Shown: piece by piece, positions 8,673 through 14,101 of the stretch | How the letters are laid out: each line of letters starts with the position of its first letter | How positions within the stretch are numbered: position 1 is the first letter of the stretch | Source of the DNA: Phytomonas francai | Taxonomy: Eukaryota > Euglenozoa > Kinetoplastea > Trypanosomatida > Trypanosomatidae | Assembly: GCA_001766655.1 (NCBI GenBank) | Contig: MJCC01000035.1 | Span: 4,405 to 18,505, forward strand | DNA: 14,101 nt | Reading direction: 5' to 3' | Made by a program: the position numbers and the translations under genes | The notes under the pieces: generated by a model | The model's input: only the letters and a program-made list of their open reading frames with translations | Databases searched by the model: none | What the model was told of the DNA's origin: nothing

Positions 8673-8817
8673 ATAAAGAAAAAAAAAAATTTGATCGTAA
8701 GCAGAAGTTACGACAAAGTCAAAACATAAAAATAAAATTAAACTAGAATAGTTAAATAAATAAAGTTAAAAAGTGTTTAAATTTTTAATATTATTGTTAA
8801 ATTTTAGTATACTATTT
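8673..8817. other. CR4-ND4 head-to-head spacer
   Basis: About 145 AT-rich bases between the 5' ends of CR4 (-) and ND4 (+). They begin with a run of A (8680-8690) that is probably the CR4 leader. Leishmania carries a maxicircle guide RNA gene for MURF2 near the ND4 5' end; I searched by eye for a complement to the MURF2 pre-edited region and found none I would defend. Confidence 0.4.
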
Positions 8818-10086
8818 ATGAGTATGTGTTTTATATCAATTAATTTTAGTTATTGTATAATAATAGATATATATTATATATATATTATTTTCTTAATAAG
8901 CTATGTCCATTTATGATTTATTTTTTTTATGGGTTTAATATTAATGTTCATAATATTCTTGTTGACCCGTAGAATAGCATCGTATGAAAAGTTTTTCCTA
9001 ATATTGTTTATATATGTATATATATATATATGTGTAGTATTAATCATATTATCGGACGATTTTGTAGTGTTTATGATCCTATTTGAAAGTTTGTTTTTCC
9101 CAATATGTTTTGTTAGTTTATTTTTCAATTTCAATAACCGTTTTATATTTGCTATATTCTATCTAATAATATTTAGTTCTATAAGTTCAATATTATGTTT
9201 GCTTATTTGTATGATAGTAATAACGCATTTTAATATATTAAGTTTATATTTATTTGTTGATATATGTTTTTTAGACAGTATAACAACTGCAATTTTTTTA
9301 TGATTATGTTTATTTATAATGTTCGCTATTAAGTATCCAATCTGACCGTTTCATGTATGATTACCCGAAATGCACGTAGAAGTAAATACAGAGATGAGTA
9401 TTTTATTAGCGAGTATCGTATTAAAAATAGGTTTTTTTGGTGTATATAAATTCCTTTTCCTAAATCTATGTCAAGTGTCAATCTGATTTTTAGGTTTTAT
9501 AGATAGTATAATAATTTTAGGATTAACTTTTTTATCTATATTATTATTATTCATCCCCGATTATAAAAAAATTGTAGCCAATTGATCAGTAATACATACA
9601 GGCATAGCGTTAATATTATTATGACATAATGATCTATTATTTATAGGTTTAGTATTTTTATGTAATATATCACATATTTTAAGTTCATCTTTTATGTTTT
9701 TAGTAATCGGTTATATGTATGATAATTATGGAGTTCGTGTTTTTTTATTAATTATCTCTTTTTTCGGTATAAGTATATGAAGTTTTTTATTTTTATGCGT
9801 ATTTTTATATAATATCGATTTCCCTTTTATGTTATTATTTTATATAGATATTTTTGTATTTTATGGTTTAATATCATTATCATGTATATATATTATATGT
9901 TTTTATATAGTAGTATTATCTGTTTTTGTATCATCAATATACATATATATATGTTTAAGTTTTTATTCATTTATATGATTAGATAGATATCTACGTTTAG
10001 ATTTATCTATAAACGATATATACATTTTTTTTATAACAGCGAGTATGACTTTGTCATTTTTTTATATATTCTATATAATATTTTAA
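8818..10086 (+). CDS. ND4: ND4, complex I subunit 4 (NuoM)
   Basis: Antiporter-like proton-pumping subunit of complex I's membrane arm. Frame of 422 codons from ATG at 8818 to TAA at 10084-10086, with many TGA Trp codons (8914, 9301, 9343, 9358, 9484 and others). Landmarks: FMILFESLFFPI with the conserved Glu at residue 90, PFHVWLPEMHVE around residues 177-188, and SILLASIVLKIGFFG with the channel Lys at about 203. The spacing agrees with NuoM-type proteins. ATG 8818 is the first ATG after an in-frame stop at 8767 and gives an N-terminal membrane segment. ATG 8929 is a later alternative. The transcript is readable without editing. Confidence 0.95.
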
Positions 10087-10204
10087 TTTAAATTGAGAAG
10101 TGTAAGGATAAATTGGTGTAAAAACCATTTTAATTTATAAAAGTTAGTATTTAATTGTAAATTAAATGTAATCGTTTAAATTATTACCAACATAAAAGTA
10201 CTCA
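10087..10204. other. ND4-ND3 intergenic spacer
   Basis: About 118 AT-rich bases between two convergent genes. No ORF. It holds TTGGTGTA at 10113-10120, which matches the last eight bases of the minicircle CSB-3 dodecamer but lacks its GGGG start. A guide RNA gene could sit here but none is demonstrable. Confidence 0.4.
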
Positions 10205-10372
10205 ATTAATCCCCATCTCGATCCAATCCCTCTAAACCCTAACCCCAACCTCCTCCCCTTTTCCTCACCCGATCCTCTTCCCCCTATTCTTGTTCCCCGG
10301 GTTCTTCTCCCCTGCCCCACAACGCTCTGTGCCCCCCCAACAAAATTCCTAAAAACCCCATTTCCAATCCTA
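10205..10372 (-). CDS. ND3: ND3 (CR5) pan-edited cryptogene
   Basis: C-rich, G-poor + strand from about 10211 to 10370 (CCTCCTCCCCTTTTCCTC, TGCCCCCCCAAC), so the sense pre-mRNA comes from the minus strand and is G/A-rich. The position after ND4 and head to head with RPS12 is that of CR5, identified as ND3 in trypanosomes and Leishmania. ND3 is a small three-helix membrane subunit near the complex I quinone site. The protein appears only after pan-editing and no residue evidence is available from the DNA. Confidence 0.8.
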
Positions 10373-10384
10373 TTTAGTAAATAA

Positions 10385-10565
10385 AAAGGCGAGAGTTTAA
10401 GTGGGTGCGTTTTTTGTGGAAGATAGAGTCCTCGTTTGCCAAGTTCAGGAATCTGCGGAAGGAAGAAGGGGTTTTAGGGGGGGAGCCAGAGAAGGATTAG
10501 GGGTGGTGGAACCAGGAAAAGAGTCGTGTTGCACAGTAGCTACAGATCTAAAAAATACGAATAAA
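10385..10565 (+). CDS. RPS12: RPS12 pan-edited cryptogene (ribosomal protein uS12m)
   Basis: The + strand from about 10387 to 10530 is G-rich and T-poor (GAAGGAAGAAGGGG, AGGGGGGGAGCC), ending just before ND5. The order ND3(-)-RPS12(+)-ND5(+) is invariant in known maxicircles. RPS12 encodes the decoding-site protein uS12 of the mitoribosome, made only after pan-editing. The first stretch (GTGGGTGCGTTTTTTGTGGA, 10401-10420) has genomic T runs, where U deletions may occur. A simple ORF in this block (GTG 10401) is not the real protein. Confidence 0.85.
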
Positions 10566-10578
10566 AAATTAGTTAAAT

Positions 10579-12351
10579 ATGTTTTTATTTTTTTTATTAA
10601 TTTTTTTTTTATTTGGTATAATAGCAGGTACGTATGTGTTAGGCAGGTTAATATGAAGTTTTTGGTGTGAAATGTTATTACAAATGTGTATATTTTTAGC
10701 AAATTTTACATATTTTTTTTGTATACCAGTATGCATCTATGGTTATACCTTTTTCGATTTTTGTTTATTATTTTCAATGGATATTTTTAGTATACAATTA
10801 GTTTTTTTTTTAAATGGTTTTTATATATTTATATTATTTATGATAAATATAATATTTTGTTTTATTGTATTTTATGCTCTATATTATATGTTTTTTGATA
10901 CGTTTTTATATAGATTTTTTGTTGTATTTTGATTATTTGTGTTGTGTATGAATTTTTTTGTGTTATCATTCGATTTTATAACAGCGTATTGTGGTTGGGA
11001 GTTATTAGGGCTATTTTCATATTTCCTAATATCTTATTTTTGATTCCGTTTTTTTGCACTTAAATTTAGTTTTAAAGCGTTTTTTATAAGTAAATTAGGA
11101 GATATTACTTTTTTAATCACAATATTATTAACCATTTATGTAAATGGTTATAGTTGTATTACGTATCATCTAGTAGCATTCTTTAATATAGATTATTTTT
11201 TTATTATATGAGCATTATTTATGTTGTTATTATGTGCATTTACAAAATCCACACAATTCGGGTTACATATCTGATTACCAGATGCAATGGAAGGCCCAAT
11301 CCCAGTTTCAGCGTTAATACATGCAGCAACTTTGGTCATATGTGGAATTGTATTGATAAGTTTTTTATTTTGATGTTACGATTTTTGGTTTTGTTGTTTT
11401 TACCCATTCTTATATTGATCAAGTTTAATATTAGTTCTAATGGCAATGTCAGTAGTTTTTAATTTTGATGTTAAGAGATATGTTGCATTTAGTACTATAT
11501 GCCAAATATCTTTTTCAATGTTTTGTTGTCTAAGTGTTGATATTTACGTAGGAGCTTTATTTTTTTGTTATCATATGTTTTACAAAGCGGCATTATTTAT
11601 TATAATAGGAGTATGAATACATTTTTTTTATGGAATACAAGATGTAAGATGTTTTTTTTTTTTTCATTTTTGTGGTTGTGTATTAGCAAAAGTATTGGTA
11701 GTATTTTCATTATTCAATTCATGCTCATTTTGGTTTTTATGTGGTTTTTATTGTAAAGATTTTTTATTAACATATTTATTTATTACTACTATATCATATT
11801 TTTATGAGTTTTTAATAGTATCTTTAATATTTATATTTATAACTATAATATATAATTATTATTTATTATTTTTTTTTTGTTTTATATTTAAGTGTTTTTG
11901 TCTAAACGATTGTTTATTTTTATTATTCGATTTTGAGTGTTGTCTAATTTATTGTTTTTTTTGTATATATTTATGTTTTATTATGTTATTTTTTGTATGT
12001 GATTTTCTATTTACATTTCTATTCTCAAGTTTCTGTTTTTTTTGAATGTTTTTTTCTAATTTTTATAATTTTTTTGATATAGCTACCTTTGTTATATTTA
12101 TAATCATAACATTATCTTTTTTGAACTATGGAACAAGCTTGATAATAATGTTTTCTAATGATTGCATTAATTTTTTTTGAAAAATATTTAGTATATGTTT
12201 TTTTATAGTATTTTTTGGATTATTTTATTGTTGATATTTCATTTGCTTTTATATATATGTAATATTATTTATATGAAATATTGTTATATACTTCCGTTAT
12301 AACCTTAAATATTGTTTATTTTTTTGTATATTATTATTATTATTATTATAA
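10579..12351 (+). CDS. ND5: ND5, complex I subunit 5 (NuoL)
   Basis: Distal antiporter-like proton-pumping subunit of complex I. Frame of 590 codons from ATG at 10579 to TAA at 12349-12351, the usual kinetoplastid ND5 length, with many TGA Trp codons (first at 10654 and 10930). Motifs: [19 protein letters not shown] with the conserved Glu at residue 141, [20 protein letters not shown] with Lys 223 and WLPDAMEGP from 232, and [12 protein letters not shown] just after. Later come [14 protein letters not shown] and FYCKD. The start at 10579 keeps the hydrophobic N-terminus ([10 protein letters not shown]); ATG 10672 would cut 31 residues. A 13-T run at 11652-11664 is in frame as given, and a length change there would break the gene. 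No editing is needed. Confidence 0.96.
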
Positions 12352-12448
12352 AAATTACTAAAAAAGTTTACTTGTACTAAAAAAAAGTTGAATAGTTTGA
12401 AATTAAGTTAGAAAACATTCCTACCTACGTAAGTTAAGCGTAAAAAAA
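12352..12448. other. AT-rich start of the divergent region after ND5
   Basis: The conserved gene block ends at the ND5 stop. The next 97 bases are A-rich non-repeated sequence (AAAAAAGTTTACTTGTACT, GTAAGTTAAGCG) probably containing the ND5 3' UTR. No ORF or RNA landmark is visible. Confidence 0.5.
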
Positions 12449-12520
12449 TAACATACAACAAAGTATGTTACAAACGTATAGTAGTATCTTACCAAATATT
12501 AAAAATTATGAGTAAATTAC
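12449..12520 (+). repeat. Decayed partial copy of the 210-bp divergent-region unit
   Basis: AACAAAGTATGTTACAAACG and TAGTAGTAT at 12457-12487 match the AACAAAGTATGTTATAAGTG...CAGTAGTAT segment found at 12599 and 12808. AAAAATTATGAGTAAATTAC then replaces AAAATTATGAACGGG. It is therefore a mutated third copy of the unit, without the GC-rich half. Confidence 0.75.
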
Positions 12521-12658
12521 CCGTCCATAATGGAACCGTGCCACCTCACGCGCGGCCAACAAAAAAACGGGTGCGCCAGTTTGGCAATCATTATACAAAA
12601 CAAAGTATGTTATAAGTGTATAACAGTAGTATGCGACAACCAAAAAAATAGGAAAATT

Positions 12659-12737
12659 ATGAACGGGATCCTGTATAAATCATACAGACCCCCGTTCATA
12701 ATGAACGGGATCCTGTATAAACCATACAGACCGTCCA
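12659..12737. repeat. Hairpin units 1-2 (42-bp period)
   Basis: Unit 12659-12699 folds perfectly: ATGAACGGG pairs with CCCGTTCAT, and inside that CTGTAT pairs with ATACAG around a 5-base loop, with 3-base internal loops. A second unit starts 42 bases on at 12701. Its inner stem is intact but its outer right arm has become GTCCAT where it runs into the next 210-bp unit. Confidence 0.9.
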
Positions 12738-12869
12738 TAATGAACCGTGCCACCTCACGCGCGGCCAACAAAAAAACGGGCGCGCCAGTTTGGCAACCAT
12801 TATACAAAACAAAGTATGTTATAAGTGTATAACAGTAGTATGCGACAACCAAAAAAAAATAGGAAAATT

Positions 12870-12990
12870 ATGAACGGGATCCTGTATAAATCATACAGAC
12901 CCCTGTTCATAATGAACGGGATCCTGTATAAATCATACAGACCCCCGTTCATAATGAACGGGATCTTGCATAAGCATGAAGCCCCTACAG
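12870..12990. repeat. Hairpin units 3-5 (42-bp period)
   Basis: Units start at 12870, 12912 and 12954. The first has one T inserted or changed in the right arm (CCCTGTTCAT). The second is perfect. The third is decayed (ATGAACGGGATCTTGCATAA then GCATGAAGCCCC) and closes the block before the A-rich flank at 13000. Confidence 0.88.
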
Positions 12991-13021
12991 TAAGCAAAAA
13001 TAAATAAAAATTTTTTTTTTA

Positions 13022-13512
13022 AAGTTAATAGTGAAAACTAAGTCATGACAAAGTTATTTTTAGTTAATAATAGTAAATTCAAGTTATAGTAAGCTAAATT
13101 CAGTCAATCAAGAGTAAATTCAAGTTATAGTAAGTTAAATTCAGTCAATCAAGAGTAAATTCAAGTTATAGTAAGCTAAATTCAGTCAATCAAGAGTAAA
13201 TCCAAGTTATAGTAAGTTAAATTCAGTCAATCAAGAGTAAATTCAAGTTATAGTAAGCTAAATTCAGTCAATCAAGAGTAAATCTAAGTTATGGCAGGCT
13301 AAATACTAGTTAATTAAAAGTAAAATTAAGTTATGGCAAACTAAAATTAAGTTATAACAAGTCAAATTTAGTCAATTAAAAGTAAATTTAAGTCACAACA
13401 AGTCAAATTTAGTTAATTAAGAGTAAAATCAAGTCACAACAAGTTAAACCCAGTCAACCAAGAATAAAATTAAGTTATTGTAAAACAAATTTAAGTCAGA
13501 GTAGAGTAATTT
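13022..13512. repeat. 41-bp tandem repeat array
   Basis: Copies begin at 13081, 13122, 13163, 13204 and 13245 with an exact 41-bp period, flanked by decayed copies from about 13030 and from 13286 to 13512. Each is a dimer of a 20- and a 21-base half: AAGTTATAGTAAGCTAAATT and AGTCAATCAAGAGTAAATTC. Copies alternate AAGCTAAA/AAGTTAAA in every second unit, which suggests a higher-order 82-bp period. The halves resemble those of the 42-bp arrays at 13820-14101 and 1-226. Confidence 0.92.
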
Positions 13513-13587
13513 AAACACCACCATAAAGCATGAAATAAGGAAAGGTCAAGCAAAAACGAAAAAAACCCCAAAAAAGAAGGCAATTCT

Positions 13588-13622
13588 ATTATATATATAT
13601 ATATATATTATATTATATTATA
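13588..13622. repeat. AT dinucleotide microsatellite
   Basis: A run of about ten TA dinucleotides followed by TATTATATTATATTATA. It is easily melted and prone to length error. It lies 30 bases before the palindrome. Confidence 0.9.
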
Positions 13623-13652
13623 AGTAAACATATTAACTATAGAATACCTATT

Positions 13653-13692
13653 AGGAAATATAAAAATATCTATAGATATTTTTATATTTCCT
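13653..13692. repeat. Perfect 40-bp palindrome
   Basis: Twenty bases from 13653 (AGGAAATATAAAAATATCTA) are followed with no spacer by their exact reverse complement to 13692. The sequence can form a cruciform, or in RNA a long AU hairpin. It is unique in the window and flanked by AT-rich DNA on the left and a G-rich patch on the right. Confidence 0.95.
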
Positions 13693-13819
13693 TGTTAAGG
13701 GCAGGTGCGTTTTGCAAGGGGATTTTGGATTATCAAATCTTGAAAGTAAGCAGTTGTAAGCGAAATAAGACTAAAAATCATTTTTTGTTTTTAATTATAG
13801 TACTGCTGGTAAAATTTAA

Positions 13820-14101
13820 AGCATGACAAGTTAGAATTAAATTAATGTAAAGTAAAATCAAGTTATGACAAGTTAGAATTAAGTTAATGTAAAGTAAATT
13901 TAAGTTATTACAAAGCAAAATCAAGTCAACATAAAGCAAATCTAAGTCATTACAAGTTAGAATCAAGTCAATGTAAAGCAAAATTAAGTCATTACAAGTT
14001 AGAATCAAGTCAATGTAAAGTAAAATTAAGTCATTACAAGTTAGAATCAAGTCAATGTAAAGTAAATTTAAGTTATTACAAAGCAAAATCAAGTCAGCAT
14101 A
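13820..14101. repeat. 42-bp tandem repeat array, continuing at position 1
   Basis: About seven dimers of 21-base halves (AAGTCATTACAAGTTAGAATC type and AAGTCAATGTAAAGCAAAATT type) run to the window end. The last bases end mid-unit. Joining them to position 1 with a 2-base overlap (TA) restores the register of the repeat, which suggests a circular molecule or a longer array cut at an arbitrary point. A minus-strand frame through the array arises because 42 is a multiple of three. Confidence 0.93.

Larger units (their letters stand above)
12521..12996. repeat. GC-rich 210-bp direct repeat with embedded hairpins
   Basis: Two near-identical units start at 12521 and 12731. Each has CCGTCCATAATG, a GC-rich block (GTGCCACCTCACGCGCGGCC then GGGTGCGCCAG or GGGCGCGCCAG, 12535-12590 and 12744-12797), an AT-rich middle (GTTATAAGTGTATAAC, itself an inverted repeat) and 42-bp hairpin units. 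The second unit carries one extra hairpin unit. The few differences (extra G, T/C in the GC core, A-run length) show recent duplication. Frames cross the block on both strands but follow the repeat and look fortuitous. This GC content is unlike anything else in the window outside the cryptogenes. Confidence 0.9.
13513..13819. other. Non-repeated island of the divergent region
   Basis: About 300 bases separate two tandem arrays and carry no gene. In order: an A/C-rich piece (AAACACCACCATAAAGCATG, AAAAACCCCAAAAAAG), an AT microsatellite, a perfect 40-bp palindrome, then a G-rich piece at about 13697-13728 (GGGCAGGTGCG, GCAAGGGGATTTTGG). As the only unique sequence inside the repeats, with a palindrome and strand-asymmetric C and G patches, it is a reasonable place to look for a replication or transcription control site. 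Confidence 0.55.

Noticed and set aside
8436..8746. Two + strand frames rich in Pro and Ser after MURF2
   Set aside because: They are translations of the C-rich antisense of CR4 with no family resemblance.
10113..10120. TTGGTGTA, the end of the minicircle CSB-3 dodecamer
   Set aside because: The GGGG part is absent and an eight-base match by chance is not surprising in 14 kb; no other CSB element is near.
10225..10244. CCCTAAACCCTAACCCC resembling telomere repeats
   Set aside because: Only two imperfect units, inside the ND3 cryptogene where C-runs are expected on the + strand.
10401..10702. Frames on both strands across RPS12 and the ND5 start
   Set aside because: The real RPS12 frame exists only after editing; these frames straddle unrelated genes and differ from the ND5 frame.
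11652..11664. Suspected frameshift in ND5 at a 13-T run
   Set aside because: Counting the bases keeps the frame continuous into conserved downstream ND5 sequence (FYCKD), so the run is in frame as given.
12530..13007. Frames on both strands with repeated MNGILYKSYRP-like peptides
   Set aside because: They follow the 42-bp hairpin repeat, appear on both strands, and contain no family signature; non-coding repeats explain them.

Overview
This window is almost certainly a near-complete maxicircle (kinetoplast mitochondrial DNA) of a trypanosomatid. The base composition is extremely AT-rich, TGA must be read as tryptophan in every long reading frame, and two miniature rRNAs (12S, 9S) are followed by the standard kinetoplastid gene order. 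Short strand-biased G-rich blocks sit exactly where the U-insertion/deletion edited cryptogenes belong. A repeat-filled divergent region occupies both ends.

Layout: 1-226 divergent-region repeats; about 430-1600 12S rRNA (+); about 1640-2215 9S rRNA (+); ND8 cryptogene (+, 2245-2500); ND9 cryptogene (-, 2545-2786); MURF5 (-); ND7 (+, 5'-edited); A6/ATP synthase subunit a (+, 5'-edited); MURF1/ND2 (-); CR3 cryptogene (+); ND1 (-); MURF2 (+, 5'-edited); CR4 cryptogene (-); ND4 (+); ND3/CR5 cryptogene (-); RPS12 cryptogene (+); ND5 (+); then 12352-14101 divergent region. The last part holds a GC-rich hairpin-repeat block, a 41-bp tandem array, an AT microsatellite, a perfect 40-bp palindrome and a 42-bp tandem array that resumes at position 1.

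The key observation is what is missing. Every cytochrome gene normally found on a maxicircle is gone: COIII and Cyb (expected between ND7 and A6), COII (between ND1 and MURF2) and COI (between MURF2 and CR4). Each is replaced by a junction of only tens of bases. The complex I genes (ND1, ND2, ND3, ND4, ND5, ND7, ND8, ND9), ATP6 and the translation genes (rRNAs, RPS12, MURF5) remain. This matches the respiration-deficient plant parasites of the genus Phytomonas, for which loss of the cytochrome oxidase and reductase subunits has been published. A second cytochrome-lacking trypanosomatid lineage cannot be excluded from this sequence alone.

How the genes work together: the retained products make a complex I membrane/peripheral arm and the proton channel of the F1Fo ATP synthase, served by a mitochondrial ribosome. 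The inferred physiology is NADH re-oxidation through complex I to ubiquinol and then a nuclear-encoded alternative oxidase, with no complex III or IV. Expression depends on RNA editing: six pan-edited cryptogenes (ND8, ND9, CR3, CR4, ND3, RPS12) and three 5'-edited messages (ND7, A6, MURF2). The guide RNAs are mostly expected on minicircles, outside this window.
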